Source: Halomonas sp. (lineage in GTDB: Bacteria; Pseudomonadota; Gammaproteobacteria; Pseudomonadales; Halomonadaceae). Taken from it: a DNA stretch of 64,000 bases. A program made the translations under genes and the position numbers. The notes under the pieces were generated by a model. The model was given only the letters and a program-made list of their open reading frames with translations. It did no database searches and was not told the origin of the DNA. The stretch spans positions 1 to 64,000 of the forward strand of contig NZ_JAFWFN010000014.1 in the NCBI RefSeq assembly GCF_017515565.1. The letters are read 5' to 3'. The stretch's first letter is position 1. Every line of letters begins with the position of its first letter. Positions 14,255-25,131 of this stretch are shown here, one piece after another.

Positions 14255-16879
14255 CTACGCCGTGGTGGATTCAAGAAAATCCTGGGCGAAACGCTGCAAC
14301 ACCCCACCGGCAGAGTAAATGGTGACCTCTTCCGCGGTATCAATCCGGCAAATCACCGGCACGCTCTCAGTCGTCCCGCTCTGACGATGAATAATCAGCG
14401 TCAGCTTAGCGCCCGGCTGCGGTGCGCCTTCCACATCGAAGACTTCCGTGCCGTCTAGCTCAAGGGTTTTACGGCTAGTACCCTCTTCAAACTGCAGCGG
14501 CATCACCCCCATACCAATTAAGTTGGTACGGTGAATGCGCTCAAAGCCTTCGGCAACAATCGCCTCAACACCCGCCAGCGCAACGCCTTTCGCCGCCCAG
14601 TCACGGGAGGAGCCTTGACCATAATCAGCACCGGCAATGATGATTAGCGGCTGCTTACGCGCCATGTAGGCTTCAATCGCTTCCCACATGCGCGTTACAG
14701 TGCCTTCCGGCTCAACACGCGCCAACGACCCCTGCAGAACAGTGCCCTGCTCGTCATGCACCATTTCATTAAACAGCTTGGGGTTCGCCAAGGTCGCCCG
14801 CTGGGCGGTTAAATGGTCGCCGCGATGGGTCGCGTAGGAGTTAAAGTCCTCCTCTGGCAGGCCCATTTTGTGCAGGTACTCGCCTGCCGCACTGTCCATC
14901 ATGATTGCGTTAGAAGGCGACAAATGATCCGTGGTGATGTTGTCCGGCAAAATCGCCAGTGGACGCATGCCTTTCAAGCCACGCTCGGCAGCCATGTTGC
15001 CTTCCCAGTAGGGTGGGCGGCGAATATAGGTACTCTGGGGCCTCCAGTCATATAGCGGGCTCACCTGGGCGCGGGCACTCTTATCGAGATCAAACATCGG
15101 AATATAGGTTTGACGGAACTGTTCCGGCTTCACCGAGGCTTTAACGATGGCGTCGATTTCACTATCGTCGGGCCAGATATCTTTCAGCGTGACGGGGTTG
15201 CCGTCTTGGTCGGTACCCAGCACGTCTTTCTCGATATCAAAACGGATAGTCCCCGCAATCGCGTAGGCCACCACGAGGGGCGGTGAGGCCAAAAACGCCT
15301 GCTTGGCGTAGGGGTGAATGCGCCCGTCAAAGTTACGGTTACCGGAAAGCACCGCCGTGGCATAAAGATCCCGGTCGATAATCTCTTCCTGAATCGTCGG
15401 ATCTAAAGCGCCAGACATACCGTTACAGGTCGTACAAGCGTAACCCACCACACCAAAGCCAAGGTTTTCCAGCTCATCCATCAGTTTGGCTTCTTCAAGA
15501 TACATCTTGACGGTTTTCGAACCCGGCGCCAGCGACGACTTCACCCACGGCTTGCGGGTTAACCCTAAGCGGTTGGCATTGCGGGCGATTAAGCCTGCTG
15601 CCACCATATTCCGCGGGTTAGAGGTATTCGTGCAACTGGTAATAGCGGCAATAATGACCGCGCCATCGGGCATTTTACCCGCCTGCTCGTCAGCCCGCGC
15701 TTTATCCAGGTCAATCGCAATACCACGCTGAGCAAGCTCCGAGGTAGGCAAATGCGCGTGAGGGTTTGACGGCCCTGCTAAGGTGCGGGTAACGCTTGAA
15801 AGATCAAAGCGCAGTATCCGCCCATACTCGGCCGTTTTTAAGCTGTCTGCCCACAGCCCCGTATGTTTGGCGTAGGCTTCGACCAGGGCTACCTGTTCAT
15901 CTTCACGCCCCGTGAGCTTGAGGTATTCAATGGTTTGGTTGTCGATGTAGAACATCGCCGCCGTCGCACCGTACTCAGGCGTCATGTTGGAAATGGTCGC
16001 TCGATCACCAACAGTTAACGCGTCGGCACCTTCACCGTAAAATTCAAGGTAGGCACCTACCACGCGCTCTTTACGCAGAAATTCAGTAATCGCAAGCACC
16101 ATATCGGTGCTGGTGATGCCGGGCTGCAGTTTGCCGGAGAGTTCCACACCGACGATATCCGGTAGGCGCATCATTGAGGCACGCCCCAACATGACGCTTT
16201 CCGCCTCAAGGCCGCCAACGCCGACGGAAATGACACCTAATGCATCAACCATGGGCGTATGGCTATCGGTGCCTACGCAGGTATCTGGGTAAGCTATACC
16301 ATCACGGCACTGCACTACCGGCGACATTTTCTCCAGATTGATCTGGTGCATAATGCCGTTGCCCGGAGGAATCACATCGACGTTCTCAAAAGCCACTTTG
16401 GTCCAGTTAATGAAATGGAAGCGGTCGTCGTTGCGGCGATCTTCTACCTGGCGATTTTTGTCGAAGGCATCTTTCTCAAAACCAGCGTGTTCAACAGCCA
16501 GTGAGTGGTCAACGATCAGCTGTGTGGGCACTACTGGGTTCACTTTAGCGGGGTCGCCGCCTTTTTCAGCGATGGCATCGCGCAGGCCAGCGAGGTCAAC
16601 CAGTGCCGTTTGGCCAAGAATGTCGTGACACACTACCCGCGCCGGATACCAGGGGAAATCCAGGTCTTGTTTACGCTCAATGAGCTGCTTCAGCGCATCG
16701 GTGAGCAGCGCTGGGTCACAGCGGCGCACCAACTGCTCGGCCAACACCCTGGAGGTATAGGGCAGCGTTACATAGGCACCGGGCTTGATGTCTTCAACGG
16801 CTTGACGCGCATCGAAGAAATCTACCGGAGCACCTTCTGCCGTCACGCCCGGCAGCGGCTTGCGATAATTCGTGTTCAT
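14255..16879 (-). CDS. acnD: Fe/S-dependent 2-methylisocitrate dehydratase AcnD
   Basis: Aconitase-family enzyme that dehydrates 2-methylcitrate; works with PrpF in place of PrpD. 874 residues from ATG 16879 (MNTNYRKPLPG), with GAGAA upstream. Cluster ligands are visible in ITSCTNTSNP (about residue 425) and GYACTTCNGMSG (about 490). Substrate and swivelling-domain motifs (GADYGQGSSRDWAAKG) are present near the C-terminus. The neighbouring prpB, prpC and prpF identify it as AcnD rather than the TCA-cycle AcnA. The start is 32 bp after the prpC stop, so it is operonic. Confidence 0.95.
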   Translation of the reverse strand: MNTNYRKPLPGVTAEGAPVDFFDARQAVEDIKPGAYVTLPYTSRVLAEQLVRRCDPALLTDALKQLIERKQDLDFPWYPARVVCHDILGQTALVDLAGLRDAIAEKGGDPAKVNPVVPTQLIVDHSLAVEHAGFEKDAFDKNRQVEDRRNDDRFHFINWTKVAFENVDVIPPGNGIMHQINLEKMSPVVQCRDGIAYPDTCVGTDSHTPMVDALGVISVGVGGLEAESVMLGRASMMRLPDIVGVELSGKLQPGITSTDMVLAITEFLRKERVVGAYLEFYGEGADALTVGDRATISNMTPEYGATAAMFYIDNQTIEYLKLTGREDEQVALVEAYAKHTGLWADSLKTAEYGRILRFDLSSVTRTLAGPSNPHAHLPTSELAQRGIAIDLDKARADEQAGKMPDGAVIIAAITSCTNTSNPRNMVAAGLIARNANRLGLTRKPWVKSSLAPGSKTVKMYLEEAKLMDELENLGFGVVGYACTTCNGMSGALDPTIQEEIIDRDLYATAVLSGNRNFDGRIHPYAKQAFLASPPLVVAYAIAGTIRFDIEKDVLGTDQDGNPVTLKDIWPDDSEIDAIVKASVKPEQFRQTYIPMFDLDKSARAQVSPLYDWRPQSTYIRRPPYWEGNMAAERGLKGMRPLAILPDNITTDHLSPSNAIMMDSAAGEYLHKMGLPEEDFNSYATHRGDHLTAQRATLANPKLFNEMVHDEQGTVLQGSLARVEPEGTVTRMWEAIEAYMARKQPLIIIAGADYGQGSSRDWAAKGVALAGVEAIVAEGFERIHRTNLIGMGVMPLQFEEGTSRKTLELDGTEVFDVEGAPQPGAKLTLIIHRQSGTTESVPVICRIDTAEEVTIYSAGGVLQRFAQDFLESTTA

Positions 16880-16911
16880 AGCGTTTCTCACTTAGTCACG
16901 GCCCGCAAACG

Positions 16912-18039
16912 TTAGTCACGCGCTTCGATGGGTACCCACTCGCTCTTCTCAGGGCCAGTGTAATCGGCGCTGGAGCGAATAATACGGTTGTTAGCACGCT
17001 GCTCGAACACGTGCGCCGCCCAACCTGTTAGACGAGACATCACGAAAATGGGCGTAAACAGTTTGGTTGGAATATCCATGAAGTGGTAAGCACTGGCGTG
17101 GAAGAAGTCCGCGTTACAGAAGAGCTTCTTCTCGCGCCACATGACTTCTTCACAGCGCACAGAAACGGGGTAAAGCACGCTGTCGCCTACGTCGTCAGCG
17201 AGCTTCTTCGACCACTCTTTGATGATTTCATTACGCGGGTCAGACTCGCGATAAATCGCATGGCCAAAGCCCATGATTTTCTCTTTGCGCTCAAGCATCC
17301 CGAGCATTTCGCGCTCAGCTTCTTCCGGCGAGGTCCAGTTCTCGATCATCGCCATGGCCGCTTCATTGGCACCGCCGTGCAGCGGGCCTCGCAGTGAGCC
17401 AATCGCGCCAGTCACGCAGGAATGCATGTCCGAAAGCGTGGATGCGCAGACACGAGCGGTAAAGGTTGATGCGTTAAATTCGTGCTCTGCATAAAGAATC
17501 AGCGAGACATTCATAACCCGCGCATGCAACTCAGAGGCAGGCTCACCGCGCAGCATATGCAGGAAGTGTCCGCCTACCGAGGCATCGTCGGTCTCAGTCT
17601 CAATGCGCACGCCGTCGTGGCTAAAGCGATACCAGTAACAAATAATCGAGGGCAGCACCGCCAGCAGACGATCAGAGACATCCTGCTGCTGGTCAAAGCT
17701 CTCCTCTGTTTCCAGGTTACCCAGCATGGAAGCGCCAGTGCGCATTACATCCATTGGGTGGGCATCTTTAGGAATTTGCTCTAGCACGGTTTTTAGCGCA
17801 TCTGGCAAGCCACGCAGGCTTTTCAGCTTAGTAATGTAGTGATCCAGCTCCGCCTGATTGGGCAACTTGCCTTTCAACAGCAGGTAGGCCACTTCTTCAA
17901 ATTTCGCCTTCTCAGCCAGTTCTTTGATGTCAAAACCACGATAGGTTAACCCAGAACCTGTTTTACCCACCGTACACAGCGCGGTACTACCGGCACTTTG
18001 ACCACGGAGCCCTGCACTGTTTTGCGGTTTATCAGCCAT
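16912..18039 (-). CDS. prpC: 2-methylcitrate synthase
   Basis: Condenses propionyl-CoA with oxaloacetate. 375 residues, within the short 2-methylcitrate synthase class rather than the longer TCA citrate synthase. Active-site histidines are in LHGGANEAAM and GFGHAIYR, and the catalytic aspartate is near the C-terminal CNADFFHA. The N-terminal GSTALCTVGKTGSGLTYRG is a PrpC-type lid. AGGAGACACGAC precedes the ATG. Second gene of the prp operon, 60 bp after prpB. Confidence 0.96.
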   Translation of the reverse strand: MADKPQNSAGLRGQSAGSTALCTVGKTGSGLTYRGFDIKELAEKAKFEEVAYLLLKGKLPNQAELDHYITKLKSLRGLPDALKTVLEQIPKDAHPMDVMRTGASMLGNLETEESFDQQQDVSDRLLAVLPSIICYWYRFSHDGVRIETETDDASVGGHFLHMLRGEPASELHARVMNVSLILYAEHEFNASTFTARVCASTLSDMHSCVTGAIGSLRGPLHGGANEAAMAMIENWTSPEEAEREMLGMLERKEKIMGFGHAIYRESDPRNEIIKEWSKKLADDVGDSVLYPVSVRCEEVMWREKKLFCNADFFHASAYHFMDIPTKLFTPIFVMSRLTGWAAHVFEQRANNRIIRSSADYTGPEKSEWVPIEARD

Positions 18040-18099
18040 GTCGTGTCTCCTGTTAACTCTTTTATATGTTTTAAATTTGAATAGGTGCGTTAACGGCTA

Positions 18100-19014
18100 T
18101 TACGCGTCTTTTTGCTCGGCGAATAGCGCGTCGAGCTTCTGCTCGAAATCGTGGTAATTCAAAAAGTCGTACAGCTCATCACGGGTTTGCATGATGTCGA
18201 CCACCTCTTTTTGATGGCCGTTATCCAGAATGCTCTGGTAAACCTGCAGGGCGGCAGCATTCATCGCTCGGAAGGCGGAAAGCGGATAGAGCACCATGCG
18301 GCAGCCTACGTCACCCAGCTCCTGCTGAGAGAACAGCGGCGTCGCGCCGAATTCAGTGATATTGGCCAGAATCGGGGCGTTGACCTGCGAACAGAAGGCA
18401 CGATAGTCATCCAGCGTGTGCACGGCTTCAGCGAAGATGGCATCTGCCCCCGCTTCCACGCAGGCGTTGGCACGCTCGATGGCAGCGTCTAGGCCATCTT
18501 TCTGAAACGCATCGGTACGGGCAATCAGATAAAAATCGGGGTCTAGCTTGGCATCAGCGGCGGCCTTGATCCGGTCAACCATCTCCTGTTGGGACACAAT
18601 GGCTTTATTGGGGCGGTGACCGCAGCGCTTTTGAGCCACTTGATCTTCCAGGTGAACAGCAGCTACGCCTGCGCGCTGCATCTCTTTAACGGTACGCGAA
18701 ATATTAAAAGCGCCGCCCCAGCCGGTGTCGATATCCACCAGTAGTGGAAGGTCAGTAGCACCGCAGATACGGTGTGCATCTTCCACCACGTCATTCATGC
18801 TGGTCATTCCCAAATCCGGCAAGCCAAAAGAAGCGTTAGCCACACCACCGCCCGAGAGATAAATCGCTTGATGCCCTACCCGCTCGGCCATCATCGCGGT
18901 ATACGCGTTAATCGTGCCTAGAATCGGTAGTGGGCGGTTCGCTTCTAGTGCAGCACGAAAGCGAGCTCCGGGTGACAGGGTAGACGGAGTAGAACCAGAG
19001 AGAGAATGAGACAT
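18100..19014 (-). CDS. prpB: Methylisocitrate lyase
   Basis: Cleaves 2-methylisocitrate to pyruvate and succinate, ending the methylcitrate cycle. I use ATG 19014 (MSHSLSG), with AAGGAA nine bases upstream, giving 304 residues; an upstream ATG at 19035 would place that site inside the gene. The catalytic cysteine is in KRCGH (129-133), the form seen in methylisocitrate lyases. Metal-binding DIDTGWGG and HLEDQ are present. First structural gene after the regulator, on the same strand. Confidence 0.96.
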   Translation of the reverse strand: MSHSLSGSTPSTLSPGARFRAALEANRPLPILGTINAYTAMMAERVGHQAIYLSGGGVANASFGLPDLGMTSMNDVVEDAHRICGATDLPLLVDIDTGWGGAFNISRTVKEMQRAGVAAVHLEDQVAQKRCGHRPNKAIVSQQEMVDRIKAAADAKLDPDFYLIARTDAFQKDGLDAAIERANACVEAGADAIFAEAVHTLDDYRAFCSQVNAPILANITEFGATPLFSQQELGDVGCRMVLYPLSAFRAMNAAALQVYQSILDNGHQKEVVDIMQTRDELYDFLNYHDFEQKLDALFAEQKDA

Positions 19015-19090
19015 GGGCGTTGTTTCCTTTAGCATTCGACCCCAAAGGCTTAGCTAGCCTGCGCGTCGTTGGTTTTTATCAAAACAGTGA

Positions 19091-19819
19091 TCAAGACTGC
19101 TGTTCAAGAATGGCTGCGTAGCGGTCAGCGACATTGGCGCGTGAGGCGCTGACATGGCGACGCATGAGCAGCTCGGCAAGCTCGGCATCCCCCGCTTCAA
19201 TGGCATCCACAATACGGTGGTGCTCCACAAAGGCGCGCTGAGGACGCGTGCCGCTTGCGCTAAACTGAGTGCGGTAAAGACGAACCAAATAGTAGAGATC
19301 ATCACAGAGCAGGTTCATCAGCATCTTATTGTGGCTGCCCTGAACAATGCAGTAATGGAAATCAAGGTCACCTTCACGCTGGTAGTAAGCCTCGCCTCGT
19401 TTGAGATCAGCCTGGCCTTCATGGAGGGCTAACACTTCGCGCAGCCCCTTGATCTCTTCGGCAGACATATGCTCAGCGGCCAAACGTGCCGCCATGCTTT
19501 CTAGGGCTTCGCGCACGTCAAACAGCTCTAAAAGCTCTTTCATGGAAAGCTTAACAACCCGCGCACCTACATGGGGCACGCGCTCAATTAGGCGGTGCGC
19601 TTCTAAGCGGCGCATGGCTTCACGCAGCGGCCCACGTGAAATGCCGTAGGTTTTAGACAGCCCCGGCTCGGTAATTTTGCTTCCCGGCGCCAGCTCACCA
19701 CGCACAATAGCGTCTTGTAGCTGATGGAAAACCCGCTCAGCCAAGGTACGCACTTCCGGCGACACTTGCTCAGCGGGTTTATCAGCAAGCTGATGTGAAG
19801 GAGAAACGAATAGGGTCAT
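19091..19819 (-). CDS. GntR-family (FCD) regulator of the prp operon
   Basis: 242 residues: a winged helix-turn-helix at about 25-90 (ITEPGLSKTYGISRGPLREAMRRLEAHRLIERVPHVGARV) and an FCD ligand-binding domain at about 95-220 (DVREALESMAARLAAEHM, LDFHYCIVQGSHN, EHHRIVDAIEAGD) of the VanR/FadR type. It stands at the head of prpB-prpC-acnD, as in pseudomonads, and very probably controls them in response to a methylcitrate-cycle intermediate. A perfect palindrome sits 4 bp before its ATG and there is no obvious Shine-Dalgarno there. Confidence 0.9.
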   Translation of the reverse strand: MTLFVSPSHQLADKPAEQVSPEVRTLAERVFHQLQDAIVRGELAPGSKITEPGLSKTYGISRGPLREAMRRLEAHRLIERVPHVGARVVKLSMKELLELFDVREALESMAARLAAEHMSAEEIKGLREVLALHEGQADLKRGEAYYQREGDLDFHYCIVQGSHNKMLMNLLCDDLYYLVRLYRTQFSASGTRPQRAFVEHHRIVDAIEAGDAELAELLMRRHVSASRANVADRYAAILEQQS

Positions 19820-19822
19820 GTG

Positions 19823-19838
19823 TAATTGTCGACAATTA
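19823..19838. promoter_or_regulatory. Palindromic operator of the prp GntR regulator
   Basis: Perfect 16-bp palindrome TAATTGTCGACAATTA, with a TTGTCGACAA core of the kind bound by FCD-type GntR proteins, immediately upstream of the regulator's start. A related half-conserved copy (AGCTGTCAACAATCA, 11 of 15 matching) is at 19940-19954. Inferred autoregulatory site. Confidence 0.7.
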
Positions 19839-20073
19839 GTGAATAGGAGAACTTTAGCTCGTCATTTTTGTGCCGTCAACTAGGCAAAATGCTCGACGTT
19901 ATTCGTCTTTCGTTGTAATCGACGAGCAAAATACATTTAAGCTGTCAACAATCATACAGGAATCCCAATGCCTTTAAATGAAAGCGTGAGAAAGGCGTCG
20001 ACGCATTTAACTGGTGTGCATGATTAACGACCTCTAAAATATGTCGCCCTTGTACCGGCCTGGCGTTTGCACC

Positions 20074-21453
20074 ATGACAACGGCGTTAACCATCACAGCC
20101 CTGCCCTATTCACCTGACCCGCTGGCGCTGTTTGCTCGTTTGCGAAAGCGCCCCGGCGCAGTGCTGCTAGATAGCGGCCGCCCGATAGCCACCGGGCGCT
20201 ATGACATACTGAGCAGCGACCCGCTGGCAACGCTTGAAATCACGCCAAGCGGCCATTCGTTGTTCAACTCTACCCAGCTCCAACTGCCCGCCACGTTTAA
20301 CGACATGAATAGCAATACGGCAGGCAGCTACACCGCCCTGCAAGAGTGGATGCTAGCGCAGCTGCCTGGCACCCATGAAGAGAGCGAGCTGCCCTTCTTA
20401 GGCGGGCTGATAGGCTACTGGAGCTACGATTTAGGCCGTAACAACCTAGCCACCCCCAGCCAGCATGCTAGTGCCACCGCGCTACCTTTGGCACGTCTTG
20501 GCCTATACGACTGGTGCATAACCATTGATCATGAGCGCCAGCAAACATGGCTGGTTGCTCCCCCATTACGGCAACAGCAGGTCACCGAATGGCTCGCACA
20601 ACCCCTCGTAGAGCAAGATGAACACTTTTATTTAACCAGCCCTTTTCAAGCAGAGCTCAGCCAAGCTGATTACACCGAACGCTTTCATGCCGTTCAGCGC
20701 TATATACGCGCAGGGGATTGCTATCAAATCAACTTGGCCCAGCGCTTTTCAGCCAACTACCAAGGGGATGAGTGGCAGGCTTACCTGCGGCTGAGAAAAG
20801 CTACGCCTACGCCCTTCTCGGGATTTATGGCGTGGAAAAACCAAGCGGTGCTTTCACTCTCGCCAGAGCGCTTTATTCAGTGTAAAGACGGTCTAGTAGA
20901 AACTCGCCCGATTAAAGGCACGCGCCCCCGAGGCAGTACGCAAGAGAAAGACCGGGCGCTGGCTGAAGAGCTACTCAGCAGCAGCAAAGACCGCGCCGAA
21001 AACGTCATGATTGTGGATTTATTGCGCAACGACTTAGGCCGCGTGTGCACCCCTGGCACTATCCGCGTACCGCAACTCTGCAAGCTAGAGAGCTACCCTA
21101 ACGTGCACCACCTGGTTAGCGTGGTGCAGGGTCAGCTTGCCGAAAATCACTCGCCATTATCACTACTTACGGCGGCGTCTCCAGGCGGTTCGATTACCGG
21201 CGCCCCTAAAATACGTGCCATGCAGATTATCGACGAGCTTGAACCCTGCCAGCGCAGCGTCTATTGCGGCAGCTTAGGTTATTTAGACACCCGGGGCAGC
21301 ATGGATACCTCTATTGCGATACGCACGATGGTGGCAGACGCCGGTACGCTACACGTATGGGCAGGCGGCGGCCTAGTGGCCGATTCGAAAGCCGAGGAGG
21401 AGTACACAGAAACGCTGGATAAAATTCGTCACCTGATAGGCGCCTTGGAATAA
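20074..21453 (+). CDS. pabB: Aminodeoxychorismate synthase component I
   Basis: Makes 4-amino-4-deoxychorismate for folate. 459 residues from ATG 20074 (an in-frame ATG at 20041 is possible; neither has a strong ribosome site). The signature PIKGTRPRG has lysine where anthranilate synthase (TrpE) has alanine, which favours PabB. Chorismate-binding motifs DLLRNDLGRVC, SPGGSITGAPK and CGSLGYLD are intact. The amidotransferase partner may be the TrpG at 36.6 kb, which in many bacteria serves both enzymes. Faces away from the prp operon. Confidence 0.93.
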   Translation: MTTALTITALPYSPDPLALFARLRKRPGAVLLDSGRPIATGRYDILSSDPLATLEITPSGHSLFNSTQLQLPATFNDMNSNTAGSYTALQEWMLAQLPGTHEESELPFLGGLIGYWSYDLGRNNLATPSQHASATALPLARLGLYDWCITIDHERQQTWLVAPPLRQQQVTEWLAQPLVEQDEHFYLTSPFQAELSQADYTERFHAVQRYIRAGDCYQINLAQRFSANYQGDEWQAYLRLRKATPTPFSGFMAWKNQAVLSLSPERFIQCKDGLVETRPIKGTRPRGSTQEKDRALAEELLSSSKDRAENVMIVDLLRNDLGRVCTPGTIRVPQLCKLESYPNVHHLVSVVQGQLAENHSPLSLLTAASPGGSITGAPKIRAMQIIDELEPCQRSVYCGSLGYLDTRGSMDTSIAIRTMVADAGTLHVWAGGGLVADSKAEEEYTETLDKIRHLIGALE

Positions 21454-21596
21454 AAGCCCAGCCTTTTAAATCAAAAAGGAATATAAAAGCCTAACCAAAC
21501 GGTATTGGGGAGGAAGGCCCGCCCTTTGTTAGTCTAGCGCTAACAGCAGAGGTTTAATGGCACGTTTTTACAGATCATTTATTAAAGGGAGGCTGC

Positions 21597-22217
21597 ATGT
21601 CCTCAGCACTTGACGACATTAACCGCGATTTTGCCAATAACCCTCAGGGCCTAATTGAGTGGGCCTTTAGCCAAGGCAGTCGCCCCATTTGCACCACCAA
21701 TTTCCGCCCGTTCGAAGCGGTCATTTTGCACATGGTGACCCAAGTGCGCCCCGACACCCCGATTGTATGGATGGACAGCGGCTACAACACCGATGCCACC
21801 TATCAATTTGCTGATGCGTTAATCCAGCGTCTCAGCCTGAATATGGTGAGCTTTTTACCGAAACGTACCCGCGCCCACCGGGAAGCGTTAGAAGGGCCAA
21901 TGCCCGGCATTGACGACCCACGCCATGCAGGCTTCACCCAAGAAGTGAAGATTGAGCCGTTTAAGCGCGCTCTGAGAGAAATGCAGCCAGACGTGTGGTT
22001 CACCGCGCTGCGGGCCGAAGACACCCCTGAGCGCGCTAAAATGCAGGTCGCTAGTCGCAACAGCGATGGCCTATTAAAAGTCGCTCCGCTGCTTCAGTGG
22101 ACTGCAAAAGATATGTATGAATATTTACAAGCCCATGATTTACCAAACAACTTCGACTATTTCGATCCCACCAAGGTGGAAGAGAAACGTGAATGTGGCC
22201 TGCATCTACAGCATTAA
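21597..22217 (+). CDS. cysH: Phosphoadenosine phosphosulfate reductase
   Basis: Reduces PAPS to sulfite in assimilatory sulfate reduction, with thioredoxin as electron donor. 206 residues, shorter than E. coli (244) at the N-terminus. SGYNTDATYQFAD and the C-terminal catalytic ECGLH are present. The paired cysteines that mark APS-type [4Fe-4S] reductases are absent, so PAPS is the likely substrate. GGGAGG lies upstream of ATG 21597. Convergent with cysB, its expected activator. A thioredoxin gene lies 1.4 kb away. Confidence 0.94.
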   Translation: MSSALDDINRDFANNPQGLIEWAFSQGSRPICTTNFRPFEAVILHMVTQVRPDTPIVWMDSGYNTDATYQFADALIQRLSLNMVSFLPKRTRAHREALEGPMPGIDDPRHAGFTQEVKIEPFKRALREMQPDVWFTALRAEDTPERAKMQVASRNSDGLLKVAPLLQWTAKDMYEYLQAHDLPNNFDYFDPTKVEEKRECGLHLQH

Positions 22218-22258
22218 CGTTAAAGTACGTCTGCAATAGTAGATAGCGAATAAAATGA

Positions 22259-22287
22259 GTGCGCCCAGGCTAAAAGCCTGGGCGCAC
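22259..22287. terminator. Hairpin between convergent cysH and cysB
   Basis: Perfect 13-bp stem (GTGCGCCCAGGCT with AGCCTGGGCGCAC) and an AAA loop. T-rich sequence follows only weakly on either strand. Confidence 0.7.
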
Positions 22288-22301
22288 TTACTTCACTAGG
22301 C

Positions 22302-23618
<1,317 letters not shown>

Positions 23619-23942
23619 ATGGCTACTAATGTTGATGTCACCAACGCCAATTTCGAGCAAGAAGTTCTTAACGCCGAACAGCCTGTCCTGCTGAAATTCT
23701 GGGCCCCCTGGTGCGGCCCCTGTAAAGTAATGGCGCCTGTCGTTGATGAAGTGGCTGCTGAGCGTGGCGACAATATTAAAGTGGTAAGCGTGAACGTAGA
23801 CGACGCACCAGAAATTGCCGCCGAGCAAGGCGTGCGCGGCGTACCAACGGTAATGCTGTTTAAGTCAGGCACCAAAGTGGCTTCCCTCGTGGGCGCTCAG
23901 TCCAAGTCACAGCTGACTCAATTCATCGACCAAAACGCCTAA
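23619..23942 (+). CDS. trxA: Thioredoxin 1
   Basis: General cytosolic dithiol reductant, including for CysH and MsrB-type enzymes. 107 residues with active site WCGPC (cysteines 32 and 35), the cis-proline in RGVPTVMLF, and the usual N-terminal strand. GGGAG precedes the ATG. Single gene, followed by a long hairpin shared with the convergent permease gene. Confidence 0.97.
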   Translation: MATNVDVTNANFEQEVLNAEQPVLLKFWAPWCGPCKVMAPVVDEVAAERGDNIKVVSVNVDDAPEIAAEQGVRGVPTVMLFKSGTKVASLVGAQSKSQLTQFIDQNA

Positions 23943-23997
23943 TCTTGCTAAAAACGGCGTTTCATCACTAGGAACGACGTTTTATGCGTAGATTACG

Positions 23998-24032
23998 TTT
24001 AGCTACCGTCGACCTTGTTGACGGTAGCTAAA
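23998..24032. terminator. Hairpin between convergent trxA and the AI-2E family gene
   Basis: Perfect 13-bp stem (TTTAGCTACCGTC with GACGGTAGCTAAA) and a 9-nt loop. Its right arm covers the last bases of the minus-strand gene. No strong T run. Confidence 0.65.
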
Positions 24033-25131
24033 CTTCGCGTTTGGAAGGTGGTTTACGCGCATCTTCCGGATGCTTATCTTTTATTCGACGCTTTCCCGGC
24101 CCTAAAAGATGCGCAATCCAGCGTGTTTGTGGGTGGCTGTCGAGCGCAATTTTAAGCGTCATGGTTAATACCACCGATAACAGCATACCGGCAGCGCCAA
24201 AGATCCACCCCCACACCACCAGTGAAAGAAACGCCACAAACGTCGAAAGCCCTAACGCTTGGCCCATTACCCGGGGTTCAATCAGGTTACCTAGAATAAA
24301 GTTAATCGCTAAGTAAGCCGAGGCTAGCAATAGCGCCTGAAAGACGCCGCCATCCTGTGCGACCAGCAACAGAAGTACTGGCGGAATAGCCGCTAATGCC
24401 GAGCCAATGTTAGGAATAAAGTTAAGCGCAAAGGCCAGCACGCCCCACAGCAGCGGAAAATCTACGCCCACTAATAAACAGGAGAGCCACACTAGTACTG
24501 CTGTGGCCAAACTAATCATCGTTTTAACCGCCAGATAGCGCTTCAGCGTTAAGCTAAACTCGCTAAAACGCTTCAAGCTCGGCGCCGGATTTTCCAGTGC
24601 CCGCGACACTTTATCTCGAAAGTTTAGCGTCTCAAAGAGCATAAAAATGACCAGCAGTGCGACAATACTGGCTTGCATAAATAGGTTACCGAGCTCGCCC
24701 AGTACCTTAGGTACCCAAGAATCACCCTCTTCCATGTTGAATAGCTGGCCAAGTTGATCAGGGTTAATCGCCATACCATGGGCAGCCAATGTATTTAGCA
24801 GATCCCAATAGTGCTCATTAAGACGTTCCTGAATCTCCGGCATCGCCTCCACAAAGGTGCCGAAGCTATTGACAACCAGCAGGCCAATGAGCGAAATAAA
24901 CGCCAACAGCACCAACAGAATAATGCACGCCGCAGCGCGCACATTAACCCCCCAACGGTTTAGCCACTGCACAGGCGACGTACACACTACGGCAATGAAT
25001 ACCGCTAGCAAGAGGGGCACCAGCAGGTCTGCACCCACCTTCATACCTGCAATAATGACCACCAACGCCGCAATAGCTAAGGTAGCGTTTAAAGGGATAC
25101 TGCGATAATCCTCATCCGACAACTTCGACAT
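24028..25131 (-). CDS. AI-2E (PerM/YdiK) family transporter
   Basis: 367 residues with about seven to eight hydrophobic segments: paired helices at the N-terminus (ATLAIAALVVIIAGMKVGADLLVPLLLAVFIAVV region), a middle extracytoplasmic part (about 90-150) and a C-terminal block with NFIPNIGSALAAIPPVLLLL and EPRVMGQALGLSTFVAFLSLVVWGW, the conserved PerM/TqsA signature. Family members include a quorum-signal exporter and Na+/H+ antiporters, so the substrate cannot be named. The tail is basic. Divergent from the SIMPL-domain gene. Confidence 0.9.
   Translation of the reverse strand: MSKLSDEDYRSIPLNATLAIAALVVIIAGMKVGADLLVPLLLAVFIAVVCTSPVQWLNRWGVNVRAAACIILLVLLAFISLIGLLVVNSFGTFVEAMPEIQERLNEHYWDLLNTLAAHGMAINPDQLGQLFNMEEGDSWVPKVLGELGNLFMQASIVALLVIFMLFETLNFRDKVSRALENPAPSLKRFSEFSLTLKRYLAVKTMISLATAVLVWLSCLLVGVDFPLLWGVLAFALNFIPNIGSALAAIPPVLLLLVAQDGGVFQALLLASAYLAINFILGNLIEPRVMGQALGLSTFVAFLSLVVWGWIFGAAGMLLSVVLTMTLKIALDSHPQTRWIAHLLGPGKRRIKDKHPEDARKPPSKREV

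Noticed and set aside
14813-16915. Several plus-strand frames over acnD, the longest 136 codons
   Set aside because: All are antisense shadows of a gene with clear aconitase motifs.
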